This document shows positions 8,144 to 15,815 of a stretch of 29,068 nucleotides of DNA, one piece after another. Source of the DNA: Clostridia bacterium (GTDB taxonomy: Bacteria; CBDUZB01; JAGLHV01); contig JAUVLC010000024.1 of NCBI GenBank assembly GCA_030595925.1, positions 1 through 29,068 of the forward strand, read 5' to 3'. Under the pieces are notes generated by a model. The model was not told the DNA's origin and did not search any database. It saw nothing but the letters and a program-made list of their open reading frames with translations. The first letter of the stretch is position 1; every line of letters begins with the position of its first letter. The position numbers and the translations under genes were made by a program.

Positions 8144-8659
8144 TTAATATTTAATAATTGAAAAAAGATCATACCCCTTTAACTTCTCCCGTCCGGACAA
8201 AAAAGAAAGTTCGATTAAAAACCCAAATCCCGCAATCTCTCCGTTTAGTTTTTTTACTAAATCAATCACGGCCTTTGCTGTTCCCCCCGTAGCTAATAAA
8301 TCATCCACGATTAATCCTTTCATTCCCGGGTTTATGCTGTCACGATGTAATTCCAGAGAATCCGTGCCATATTCTAATTGATATGTCGCCTTTACCGTTT
8401 CTGCCGGGAGTTTTCCTGCTTTACGCACTAATGCAATACCAATCCCCATTTTATAAGCCAAGGCAGCACCAAGAGGAAACCCTCTTGACTCCATACTAAC
8501 TATTCTGTCAATACCTTTCCCTTGATAATACTCAACAAAAATGTCGATAACTTTCTTGAGAGCCCATCCTTCTTTTAAGAGTGTTGTTATATCTTTAAAA
8601 ATTATCCCTTTTTTAGGAAAATCCGGAACATCCCGAACCAATTCTTTCAAGTCCTGCAT
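8144..8659 (-). CDS. apt: Adenine phosphoribosyltransferase
   Basis: Apt salvages adenine by joining it to PRPP, giving AMP. The 171-residue length is exactly typical. Diagnostic segments are DVPDFPKKGIIFKDITTLL (10-28), SMESRGFPLGAALA (55-68), VRKAGKLPAETV (78-89) and the PRPP-binding loop GLIVDDLLATGGTAKA (115-130), with D119-D120 contacting ribose. A perfect AGGAGGG ribosome binding site precedes the ATG. The gene stands between a sigma factor gene 96 bp upstream and tRNA-Arg 6 bp downstream. No separate promoter is convincing in the upstream gap, so read-through from the sigma gene promoter is plausible. Confidence 0.97.
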   Translation of the reverse strand: MQDLKELVRDVPDFPKKGIIFKDITTLLKEGWALKKVIDIFVEYYQGKGIDRIVSMESRGFPLGAALAYKMGIGIALVRKAGKLPAETVKATYQLEYGTDSLELHRDSINPGMKGLIVDDLLATGGTAKAVIDLVKKLNGEIAGFGFLIELSFLSGREKLKGYDLFSIIKY

Positions 8660-8755
8660 TTTACCCTCCTGTAAAAAAATAATAATTATTCTAAGTCGTC
8701 CTATTATCGGTTTGAAAATAAAAGGAAACTATGTCTTTTATTAATTGTACTGTTT

Positions 8756-9583
8756 TTATAAATTTAATCGACGGGCAATTATACGCAATCTCTCTAAAGC
8801 AATTTTTTCGATTTGCCTTACTCTTTCCCGGGAAAGACCCAGTTTCTTGCCAATCTCCTGCAAAGTACGGGAACCTGCACCGTCCAGGCCAAAACGCAGA
8901 TAAATTACTTGTCTTTGCTTCTCTTTTAATTTTTGTATAGCTTCTTCCATCTGTTGGTTCAATTTCAAAGAGGAAATAACTTTCTCAGGGGAACCTACCT
9001 TACTCTTATCTCTTACCACATCGCTTAGAAACAATCCCATTTCATTATCCAGCGGAACATCCAAAGAGCCGATAGTTCTGGATACTTCCGTAGCTTCTAC
9101 AATTCTTTTTATTCTTGCTACCGGAAGACACAATTTTTCGGACATTTCTTTTGAAGAAGGATTTCTTCCTAATTTATGCTGTAACTTTTCCCACGTTTTT
9201 ACCCATTTTTTTATTGTCTCTAATGTATGGATAGGAATTCGAATTGTTTTAGTTTGATTTTCAATTGCTCTTTTCATTGCTTGATTTATCCACCAGATAG
9301 CATAAGTGCTAAATTTAAATCCTTTCTTATACCTAAATTTTTCAACAGCTCTAATTAACCCGAGATTGCCTTCTTCAACTAAATCAAGGAAAGAAAGACC
9401 CTGCCCATTAAACTTTTTAGCCAAAGTAATCACCAGTCGAAGATTACCTTCAATCATTCTTTTCTTAGCTTTTTTATCCCCTGATTCAACCCTTTCACAT
9501 AATCCTTCAAACTCATCCTTTCCAATTAAAGGAATTTTTCTGACTTTATTAAAATACAACCTAACAGAATCTAAATTTTGCAT
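8756..9583 (-). CDS. RNA polymerase sigma-70 family factor (group 1/2-like, no region 1.1)
   Basis: This 275-residue sigma factor has regions 1.2 (about 1-32), 2 (39-110), 3 (115-190) and 4 (208-270). Region 2.3/2.4 reads [19 protein letters not shown], then [20 protein letters not shown]. The region 4.2 helix-turn-helix is [18 protein letters not shown] at 240-257. Region 1.1 and the long non-conserved insert of classical RpoD are absent, so this is either a reduced primary sigma or an RpoS/SigB-type group 2 factor. Position 100 is Asn where most group 1/2 factors have Arg (WWIRQ becomes WWINQ). AAAGG precedes the ATG, and a near-consensus promoter lies about 110 bp upstream. Which promoters it reads cannot be told from the gene alone. 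The promoters I find in this window are sigma-70-like. Confidence 0.93.
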   Translation of the reverse strand: MQNLDSVRLYFNKVRKIPLIGKDEFEGLCERVESGDKKAKKRMIEGNLRLVITLAKKFNGQGLSFLDLVEEGNLGLIRAVEKFRYKKGFKFSTYAIWWINQAMKRAIENQTKTIRIPIHTLETIKKWVKTWEKLQHKLGRNPSSKEMSEKLCLPVARIKRIVEATEVSRTIGSLDVPLDNEMGLFLSDVVRDKSKVGSPEKVISSLKLNQQMEEAIQKLKEKQRQVIYLRFGLDGAGSRTLQEIGKKLGLSRERVRQIEKIALERLRIIARRLNL

Positions 9584-9693
9584 AAAGAGCCTTTCGGAAA
9601 TAAAATTTAAAACAAAATTCCATTATTGTCCAACATGGCTTTATTTACGAATTAAACATTCAATAACAGCTACTTTACCGATAATTTCTTTCT

Positions 9694-9722
9694 ATTATAA
9701 TTATTTTGCTCAAAATAGTCAA
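9694..9722 (-). promoter_or_regulatory. Sigma-70-type promoter of the sigma factor gene
   Basis: Minus strand: -35 TTGACT at 9722-9717, a 17-bp spacer and -10 TATAAT at 9699-9694. One mismatch to consensus and ideal spacing make this one of the strongest promoters in the window. Transcription would start near 9687, leaving about 100 bases of leader before the sigma gene ATG. The operon reaching down toward wecB may depend on it. Confidence 0.75.
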
Positions 9723-9831
9723 ATTTAAAAAAACACAAACCATAATTTTCCACTTATTTACGGATTTTATTCATTAACAATGAACAACAAAAATCACTGA
9801 TGACTTAACATTTTAATTCCCCATAATTTTT

Positions 9832-10509
9832 TCATCCCGTAAAACTCAATCCAAAAATCACATTATCAAGAATATTCGTAAATTTTTTATTTAAATTGAT
9901 TATAAATATATCCAACTTTAACTTCGGCGAAAGAAGAAAATGTGCACCAATATTACATTGTTTTTCATAATCGTCATAATCTAAAACAAACATAGATTTA
10001 TAAACAACTTTATAAAAAGACACAAAAGGACTGGCCTCCAATTGAGAATTTTCAGAATTATCAAAACCTACTCCCCCCTGTAATCCAAAATGATAAAAGC
10101 AAAAAAAATGTTTTCCTCCCATCAAATAAGGAGTATGATTTTTAATGCCTATGGCTAATTTTAATTTATTCAAATCTTTCTTAAAAGGTAAAATCCTGTA
10201 TTTAGCATTCAATTCCATTTTTTTAACCATATTAATTTCATCAACTTTAACCGTAAACCCAATTTCTCCGTGGGGAATAAGCCCGCAATTAAAACTTGCA
10301 TTGTATTTATGCATTCCTAAATTATAATTTTTATATTCAACAAGTTCACATGCCGGAGTAATAATATATCCGGTATATCCCTTTATCGCCATCGTATCCT
10401 GAAAATATTTTTTTACATAATATTTCCCAATATCCGCTTTTAAAAATCCCGGGGAAAAAAAAGTTAACAAAATTATAATCAGAAATGTTTTTTTTAAAAA
10501 CTTTTTCAT
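9832..10509 (-). CDS. Small outer-membrane beta-barrel-like protein
   Basis: This 225-residue exported protein has an N-terminal signal peptide: basic MKKFLKK, a hydrophobic core LIIILLTFFSPGF and a likely cut after KA before DIGKYY. The mature part shows alternating polar/hydrophobic strands and a segment GYTGYIITPACELVEYKNY. That recalls the GYTG-x-x-x-x-P-x-A opening of YjbH-like and related outer-membrane barrel proteins seen near exopolysaccharide genes. The protein ends in an aromatic-containing strand (FGLSFTG), as outer-membrane barrels often do. I chose the ATG at 10509 because GAGGATAA lies just upstream; a TTG six codons earlier overlaps that site. It lies downstream of a diguanylate cyclase gene, behind its own promoter and a long structured leader. 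Specific function is not known. Export is well supported; the barrel assignment is inference. Confidence 0.7.
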   Translation of the reverse strand: MKKFLKKTFLIIILLTFFSPGFLKADIGKYYVKKYFQDTMAIKGYTGYIITPACELVEYKNYNLGMHKYNASFNCGLIPHGEIGFTVKVDEINMVKKMELNAKYRILPFKKDLNKLKLAIGIKNHTPYLMGGKHFFCFYHFGLQGGVGFDNSENSQLEASPFVSFYKVVYKSMFVLDYDDYEKQCNIGAHFLLSPKLKLDIFIINLNKKFTNILDNVIFGLSFTG

Positions 10510-10539
10510 TTTAAAGTTTATCCTCAATAAAATAATAAC

Positions 10540-10728
10540 CAGGCAAAAAAAGCCTGTTCATATAATAATAAAAAATGACTGTAGCAATCGCGATATTAAG
10601 CATCCGGATGACTTGTTATCCTAAACATTTTAATTTTTTTTGACCAAACACTTCAGGGATAACATCTTAGTCCCTTGATTAACTTTTTAAAATATCAGAT
10701 TAACCCTTTTTGTTCCTCTTTATACATT
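10540..10728 (-). promoter_or_regulatory. Long structured 5' leader of the outer-membrane-like gene (possible cis-regulatory RNA)
   Basis: This 327-bp gene-free gap (10528-10854) holds a promoter and then a leader of about 220 bases. In the leader an 8-bp arm TGTTATCC (minus strand, 10664-10657) pairs perfectly with GGATAACA (10621-10614). A competing hairpin AGGGA/TCCCT (10675-10671 with 10659-10655) uses part of the same arm. Downstream come two perfect palindromes, CATCCGGATG (10601-10610) and ATCGCGAT (10587-10594). A CAGGC-U7-GCCUG hairpin (10556-10540) then precedes a U-rich stretch close to the ribosome binding site. Mutually exclusive pairing upstream of a terminator-like hairpin is the layout of riboswitches and attenuators. 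I do not recognise a known class, and it lacks the conserved GEMM core. Confidence 0.4.
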
Positions 10729-10734
10729 TTTTTG

Positions 10735-10764
10735 ATTGTATCAAAATTAAAAATAAGAAGTCAA
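10735..10764 (-). promoter_or_regulatory. Sigma-70-type promoter of the outer-membrane-like gene
   Basis: Minus strand: -35 TTGACT at 10764-10759, an 18-bp spacer and -10 TACAAT at 10740-10735. Start of transcription is expected near 10728. A second, weaker match (TTGATA at 10813-10808, 17 bp, TATATT at 10790-10785) lies just upstream and could add to it. Confidence 0.6.
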
Positions 10765-10854
10765 GCATTTTACTATATTCACAAAATATAAACAGAACAT
10801 ACTACTTTATCAATCATAACAAAACATTAATTGTGGAACCCTCATCGGTTAAGT

Positions 10855-12570
10855 TTAAAATTCAGTATCTAAAGCATCCCCTTTTTCAAACAATTCCGAA
10901 TTGAAAACACAAATCCGATTTCTACCCATTTTTTTTGCCTGGTATAAAGCAATATCGGAACATTCAAATAATTTTTCCGCAGAAATAATCTTTGGTTGAG
11001 GAAGCAAAGTTACTCCGACACTTATCGTAATCTTTTTGTCTACTCCGGTAAAATTAGTTTCCTCAACGGCTTTTCGTAATTTGTTTAGCATTTTCAACAG
11101 ATTAATTTCATTTACCAAAGGAATAATAACACAAAATTCGTCACCCCCGAAACGGGCCAAAATATCTGTTTTTCTGAAAGAATTCCTCATAATATCCGAA
11201 ATTTTTTGTAAAACAACATTCCCTGCTTTATGTCCATAAGTGTCATTTATACTCTTAAAATGATCAACATCAAAAATCACAAAAGAGAAACTTGTTTTAT
11301 ATCTGGACATCTTTTCAAATTCATTTTTAATTGCCCCTTGAAAATAGCGGTAAGTATATAACCCCGTGAGTTCATCAGTAATTGCCTGTTTTTTTAAATA
11401 TCCCTGTTCCAATAATAAAACACCATATTTATAGAAATTTATCGTTAAATATATCCCCGGTAAAATCAAAAGAGGAGCAAAAAAATCTCCCCATAAATTA
11501 TACATAAACATCTTAAAACCAATAAATTCCAAAATAAATATTTCGAAAAAGAGAAGAATGCCGCCCATAAAAAAATTCAGCCGATAAACAAATATCGCTG
11601 TAATAATTGCAAAAATTAATATAATAAAAAAATTTAAAACGGGGGAAATTTCTTTTATAAAATTTTCTTCCATCAACATAAGTATTTGATTGGCCAAAAT
11701 TATAACCCCGGGTTTTAATCCCAAAGGAGTAAGAGAAATATCATGGAATGCTTCGCTAAACGCTCCAATTAAAACTATTTTATCTTTAAAGGTTTCGGGT
11801 GAAAAAGTTTCCTTAAGTACTTTCCAAACCGGTATAACCCGAAATCTTTCCCTCCCGGCGATATAATTTACAAATATTGTACCATCCTTGCGAATAGGAA
11901 TTTTAATTTTTTTGTTCGGGGCAGAAACCTCTATTTTCGTTAAATCAATTCTTTCTATGTCTTTAATGGGGACACCAAAATAAAAACAAACCAACTTCAA
12001 CCCAAGAGAATAATCAATTAATTCTCCCGTATTATATAAAGAAATTAATTGAGCCCGACGAGCACAAAAATCTTTATCCCGAGAATTATTGATAATACCA
12101 TATCCCAGAGCAGATTTTGAAAACATTTCATAAGGTACTATATAATCAGGAAAATTAAAATAAGCGGCAAGAAAAACATTTCCCGCTTTTTTCAGGGAAT
12201 CAGCAAAAAATAAATCAGTTTCTACCTTCTGGCTTTTACCCAAAAAAGCTATGTCCATACCAATTACTTTCGGATGATACTGATTGATTCTGTCTATCAG
12301 ACAAGCATAAACATCTCGTGACCAGGGCCAGCGTTTTCCAATAACTTTATTCGATTCATCATCAATAGAAATTAAAACAATGTTGTTAATCTGTAAACCG
12401 GGAACCTTTTTTTTATAGGCTAACCTACAAAAACAATCATTTATTTTAAGCTTTAATATGTTAAAATAAGGAATGGGAACAAAAAGTGTTGTATATGTTA
12501 CAGAAAATAAAACACTAATAAGTATTGCATTTTTTAAAGTCGATTTGCGCAAAAATTGTAAAGCACTCAT
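10855..12570 (-). CDS. CHASE2-GGDEF diguanylate cyclase
   Basis: This 571-residue membrane sensor makes cyclic di-GMP from two GTP. It has an N-terminal transmembrane helix (about 14-34). A periplasmic CHASE2 domain follows (about 40-300), recognisable by LISIDDES (67-74), WPWSRDVYACLIDRI (81-95), KVIGMDIAF (101-109) and DKIVLIGAFSEAFHD (263-277). Next come about three more transmembrane helices (310-385) and a C-terminal GGDEF domain (about 395-560). The active site is intact: FDVDHFKSINDTYGH (433-447) and RFGGDEF with GGDEF at 475-479. The product-inhibition I-site RxxD is present at R466-D469, exactly five residues before GGDEF. No EAL domain is attached. The ligand of the CHASE2 domain is unknown. 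GGGGAG precedes the ATG and a plausible promoter lies just upstream. Confidence 0.95.
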   Translation of the reverse strand: MSALQFLRKSTLKNAILISVLFSVTYTTLFVPIPYFNILKLKINDCFCRLAYKKKVPGLQINNIVLISIDDESNKVIGKRWPWSRDVYACLIDRINQYHPKVIGMDIAFLGKSQKVETDLFFADSLKKAGNVFLAAYFNFPDYIVPYEMFSKSALGYGIINNSRDKDFCARRAQLISLYNTGELIDYSLGLKLVCFYFGVPIKDIERIDLTKIEVSAPNKKIKIPIRKDGTIFVNYIAGRERFRVIPVWKVLKETFSPETFKDKIVLIGAFSEAFHDISLTPLGLKPGVIILANQILMLMEENFIKEISPVLNFFIILIFAIITAIFVYRLNFFMGGILLFFEIFILEFIGFKMFMYNLWGDFFAPLLILPGIYLTINFYKYGVLLLEQGYLKKQAITDELTGLYTYRYFQGAIKNEFEKMSRYKTSFSFVIFDVDHFKSINDTYGHKAGNVVLQKISDIMRNSFRKTDILARFGGDEFCVIIPLVNEINLLKMLNKLRKAVEETNFTGVDKKITISVGVTLLPQPKIISAEKLFECSDIALYQAKKMGRNRICVFNSELFEKGDALDTEF

Positions 12571-12594
12571 ACCACACTCCCCTTTTTATTGCAT

Positions 12595-12623
12595 AGTATA
12601 AAAATTCCAGGGTTCGATATGAA
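12595..12623 (-). promoter_or_regulatory. Candidate promoter of the CHASE2-GGDEF gene
   Basis: Minus strand: -35-like TTCATA at 12623-12618, a 17-bp spacer and -10 TATACT at 12600-12595, placing the start near 12588, just ahead of the GGGGAG ribosome binding site. The -35 matches consensus at only four of six bases, so this is moderate evidence. Confidence 0.4.
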
Positions 12624-12661
12624 CAAACGGAATCTGTTAAAAAACTCACTGCACCCTAAAC

Positions 12662-14035
12662 TTAATTGCGATTTAAATGAAAAAGCCATTCTTTTTCTAG
12701 TTTTTTAAGGTCTTTATAAAAAAAAATTTTTAATGACGCATCAAATTTTGCTCCTTTTCCCAAACATTTCAATAATTTATCGAAAGGGTGAAAACCATAT
12801 TTATCCATAAGATAACATACAAAAAGTTTAGATTCTAAATAGGCAAGTGTAAGATCATTTATATCATTTCTTGCGGCAAAAATAGTTTCCAATTTAGAAA
12901 TGGAAATTAATTCTTTTCTTTGTAATTTATTCCTTAACCACTTTTCTTCATGAGGAATGTTATCTTTATCCGGTTCTTCAAACTGAGCAATTCCTTCATT
13001 TAGCCAGATGGGAATATTTCCTTTAGTTATTTCATGAATGAGAGCATGCGTATATTCATGAAACAGGACACGCCTTAACAATTTTTCACCCTTAATCAAG
13101 TCTTCCTTTTTCACCCTTATTTTTCCATCATACATTCCTAAAGCCCAATCAAGTGAATTTGTCAGTGTATCAAATTGTTTAGAAGTATAAATAATTACTG
13201 TTATCGGAAATGTCGGATATAATTTGAAATCAGCTCCTATTTTATATCGGGCATTTTCAAGAATTCTTAAAGCTTTCCATGCATTTTCAGAATCTTTGTA
13301 TCCTTCAAATTTTACTTTAAAATATTTAATCTTTGCTGTATTGAATTTATTTTCAATCTGATTTTCCCGTTCTACTTTTTCCAACCGCAATTTTAAATCC
13401 GTAAGTGACGGATTTAAAGTCAAAGCTTTTCTCCAATATTTAACCGCATCTTTTAAATTGTCCGAAGAATAAGCTATTTCACCTAAATATATATAAGCAT
13501 TCCAATTTTCATCATCATAAATAATTGCTTTTTCTAACAATTGTGCGGCTGAAGAAAATCTCCCTTTCCCATATTCATCACCTGCTTTATTGGTCAAAGC
13601 AACAGAAAAATTTTTCTTAATTTGGTCATTATCGGAATCATATTTTAATGCTTCACGAAAATAGTTACAAACATAAATCAAATTTTCCCCGGAAGAATAA
13701 GTTAAAGCATAATTATTATATAAAACCGCAATATTTTTTTTTAATATTAGGTCGTTTTTGTTCAATTCCAACAATTTTTTACTATATTTAATGGCTTTAT
13801 TCCAATTTTTATTTTCTGCATATTGTTTTACGAGTCGCTGATAACTTAAAATAAGATATTTTTGGACCTTCCTATTTCCCCGTTTTCTTTTTAATTCAGT
13901 TTCAAAACAAGCAACCGCTTTTTCATACTTTTTTTGACGAAAATATTCTAAACCATTCATTTTGTCCTGGGAAAAAAGAGGTAACGAACTAAATAAAAAA
14001 AATATTAATAGATTAACTAAAACACATCTTCTCAT
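12662..14035 (-). CDS. TPR protein with Peptidase-MA-like (HExxH) domain
   Basis: This 457-residue exported protein has a signal peptide (about 1-22, LVNLLIFFLFSSLPLFS). A helical TPR array fills residues 25-225, with repeats such as GLEYFRQKKYEKAVACFET, YIYLGEIAYSSDNLKDAVK and WRKALTLNPS. The C-terminal part (about 235-457) has the zinc-protease signature HEYTH at 326-330, followed by NEGIAQFEE with E347 as the likely third zinc ligand. This is the gluzincin pattern of the Peptidase-MA-like family. Members combine TPRs with a protease fold in the periplasm, and their substrates are generally unknown. The gene lies upstream of the CHASE2-GGDEF gene with a 91-bp gap and downstream of the tandem 85-bp repeats. 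The protease fold is well supported by the spaced HExxH/NEG motifs; activity and target are not known. Confidence 0.88.
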   Translation of the reverse strand: MRRCVLVNLLIFFLFSSLPLFSQDKMNGLEYFRQKKYEKAVACFETELKRKRGNRKVQKYLILSYQRLVKQYAENKNWNKAIKYSKKLLELNKNDLILKKNIAVLYNNYALTYSSGENLIYVCNYFREALKYDSDNDQIKKNFSVALTNKAGDEYGKGRFSSAAQLLEKAIIYDDENWNAYIYLGEIAYSSDNLKDAVKYWRKALTLNPSLTDLKLRLEKVERENQIENKFNTAKIKYFKVKFEGYKDSENAWKALRILENARYKIGADFKLYPTFPITVIIYTSKQFDTLTNSLDWALGMYDGKIRVKKEDLIKGEKLLRRVLFHEYTHALIHEITKGNIPIWLNEGIAQFEEPDKDNIPHEEKWLRNKLQRKELISISKLETIFAARNDINDLTLAYLESKLFVCYLMDKYGFHPFDKLLKCLGKGAKFDASLKIFFYKDLKKLEKEWLFHLNRN

Positions 14036-14095
14036 TTTTTGCCTTTTTAAAGTTCAATTTTTTCCACTTCATAACATCAGAAATCAACTAACCCG

Positions 14096-14172
14096 ATACC
14101 CTCCGACTCCTTTCAGTCGTCGAAGGATCAATTCGACAACAGAGTTTTTTCAAATAAAAACTCTAAGTCTCT
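14096..14172. repeat. 85-bp three-hairpin dispersed repeat, copy 2
   Basis: This copy carries the same core as copies 1 and 3, from ATACCCTCCGACTCC to CTCTAAGTCTC, with all three stem-loops intact. Its flanks differ: CCG precedes it, and TATTTTTTCT follows where copies 1 and 3 have ATTGAA. It defines the minimal shared unit as about 77 bp. It sits in the 437-bp gene-free gap between frr and the Peptidase-MA gene, 61 bp upstream of the latter's start codon. Confidence 0.9.
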
Positions 14173-14183
14173 ATTTTTTCTAA

Positions 14184-14268
14184 ATAATACCCTCCGACTC
14201 CTTTCAGTCGTCGAAGGATCAATTCGACAACAGAGTTTTTTCAAATAAAAACTCTAAGTCTCATTGAA
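14184..14268. repeat. 85-bp three-hairpin dispersed repeat, copy 3
   Basis: This copy is in direct tandem with copy 2, with a 91-bp period, and shares both flanks (ATA at left, ATTGAA at right) with copy 1. The rest of this gap (14269-14472) is AT-rich, with one further 6-bp hairpin CTGTGA/TCACAG at 14372-14388 that has no U-run after it on either strand. I see no gene in the gap. Confidence 0.9.
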
Positions 14269-14472
14269 ATAAAAAAACCGCTTTATCTAAAATTATTTAA
14301 TTATTAAGATTCATGGTTTTCGTAAAAAATAAAATAAAAAAATCACTAACCTATTTTCTGCAAAATAATTCCTGTGATTCTTTCACAGCTCTTTACGAAT
14401 ATCCCAAAAACTTACTTTTTTATTTTTAGATAAAACGGTTTTCTAAAATATTTACACTTTTTACCGCAATTC

Positions 14473-15033
14473 TCAAACTTCCATTACTTCTTTTTCCTTC
14501 AGGGCAACGATTTCATCTATTTTTTTAATACTTTCGTCTATCATTTTTTGAATATGTTCCTCTCCCTGATACATATCATCTTCTGAAATTTGTTTTCCTT
14601 TCTCGGCATGTTTTAAAACTTCCATCTCTTCCCGTCGAATATTTCTTGCTGATACACGATATTTCTCACCTGTTCTCTTCACAACTTTCACTAAATCCTT
14701 TCTTCGCTCTTCGGTTAAAGAAGGTATTACGAGACGAATAATTTTACTGTCATTAAGCGGCGTAATCCCTAAATCAGATTTTAGTATAGCTTTTTCAATT
14801 TCCTTGCTTACAGATTTATCCCATGGTTTTATTTCTATTGTTCTTGCATCAGGAACAGAAACATTGGCAACCTGATTAACAGGAACAAAAGAACCATAAT
14901 ATTCTACTTTTATGTGCTCAATTAATGCCTGTGATGCCCGACCGGTCCTTAAAGCGGAAAATTCATGAATTAAACCCTCAATACTTTTTTTTGTTTTTTC
15001 CTCTACTTTCCGATAAACTTCTTTAATCACCAT
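14473..15033 (-). CDS. frr: Ribosome recycling factor
   Basis: RRF splits post-termination ribosomes together with EF-G. The 186-residue length is standard. Conserved segments are FSALRTGRASQALIEHIKVE with the contact arginine region, NVSVPDARTIEIKPWDKS, ILKSDLGITPLNDSKIIRL, and the C-terminal helix with RRKDLVKVVKRTGEKYRVS and RNIRREEME. I place the start at ATG 15033, six codons after an in-frame GTG at 15051, because AGGTGG sits 7 bases before the ATG and would fall inside the longer form. It is the last gene of the rpsB-tsf-pyrH-frr series, 33 bp after pyrH. No intrinsic terminator is obvious before the repeat pair downstream. Confidence 0.97.
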   Translation of the reverse strand: MVIKEVYRKVEEKTKKSIEGLIHEFSALRTGRASQALIEHIKVEYYGSFVPVNQVANVSVPDARTIEIKPWDKSVSKEIEKAILKSDLGITPLNDSKIIRLVIPSLTEERRKDLVKVVKRTGEKYRVSARNIRREEMEVLKHAEKGKQISEDDMYQGEEHIQKMIDESIKKIDEIVALKEKEVMEV

Positions 15034-15066
15034 ACTTTCACCACCTTTCACGGTAAAAATATAAAA

Positions 15067-15777
15067 CTACTGAATCACCGTTCCTACTTTTTTCCCTAAA
15101 ATCACTTTTTTAATATTATCTTTCCCATTTAAATTAAAAACAATTATTGGCATCTTGTTTTCCATACACAATGAAAAGGCAGTAATATCCATCACCTTGA
15201 GTCTCTTTTTAATTGCTTCCAGATAAGTTATCTTTTTGACTTTTTTTGCGGAAGGATTTATCCGGGGATCTTTGTCATAAACACCATCAACATTCGTAGC
15301 TTTTAATATAACATCAGACTTTATTTCAATGGCTTTTAAAACAGCAGCAGTATCTGTCGTGAAATACGGATTTCCGGTTCCCGCGGCAAAAATAACCAAA
15401 CGTCCTTTTTCTAAATGCCTTACAGCTCTCCGGAGAATATATGGTTCTGCTAGTTTTTGCATTTCTATATTTGTTTGTAATCGTGTATCCATGCCCTGCA
15501 ATTCCAAAGCATTTTGTAAGGCAAGTGCATTAATTACAGTAGCCAACATTCCCATATAATCCGCAGTAACCCTATCAAAACCCTTTGCTGTAGCACTCAT
15601 TCCTCGCCAAATGTTTCCCCCACCTATTACTATTCCCATTTCTAAGGGAAATTTTTTGATATCTTTAATCTGTTTTGCAATACTATTCACTTTAAATGAA
15701 TCTATTCCATATCCATCTTTTCCCGCTAAAGATTCCCCGCTTAATTTAAGAATAATTCTTTTGTATTTATAGTTCAT
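15067..15777 (-). CDS. pyrH: Uridylate (UMP) kinase
   Basis: PyrH phosphorylates UMP to UDP in pyrimidine nucleotide synthesis and belongs to the amino-acid-kinase fold. The 236-residue protein shows [16 protein letters not shown] (9-24), GGGNIWRG (52-59), the UMP-binding region with [33 protein letters not shown], and [17 protein letters not shown] precedes the ATG. It is third in the conserved rpsB-tsf-pyrH-frr order, which supports orthology. No anomalies seen. Confidence 0.97.
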   Translation of the reverse strand: MNYKYKRIILKLSGESLAGKDGYGIDSFKVNSIAKQIKDIKKFPLEMGIVIGGGNIWRGMSATAKGFDRVTADYMGMLATVINALALQNALELQGMDTRLQTNIEMQKLAEPYILRRAVRHLEKGRLVIFAAGTGNPYFTTDTAAVLKAIEIKSDVILKATNVDGVYDKDPRINPSAKKVKKITYLEAIKKRLKVMDITAFSLCMENKMPIIVFNLNGKDNIKKVILGKKVGTVIQ

Positions 15778-15815
15778 TTTCCCCCATTATTCTCATAATT
15801 AACAATATTGAAAAA

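Noticed and set aside
9770-9784. TTCATT-AAC-AATGAA perfect small hairpin after the outer-membrane-like gene
   Set aside because: A six-pair AT-rich stem without a following U-run; could easily occur by chance in DNA of this composition.
10540-10728. A known GEMM cyclic di-GMP riboswitch in the leader beside the cyclase gene
   Set aside because: The conserved core (GGCAAACC and GACGCAAAGCC-like blocks) is absent. If it senses c-di-GMP it is not by the recognised class I fold.
10710-10904. Plus-strand 64-codon frame in the gap after the diguanylate cyclase
   Set aside because: No ribosome binding site, it overlaps the 3' end of the cyclase gene, composition is like translated AT-rich DNA, and it lies over the minus-strand promoter.
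14096-14268. Two direct repeats with a spacer, possibly the start of a CRISPR array
   Set aside because: The repeat unit is about 77-85 bp, the spacer between copies is only about 11 bp, there are just two adjacent units, and no cas gene is near.
14372-14388. CTGTGA/TCACAG hairpin downstream of frr
   Set aside because: No U-run follows on either strand, so an intrinsic terminator is not supported. Its resemblance to the 85-bp repeat is too slight to call it a diverged copy.
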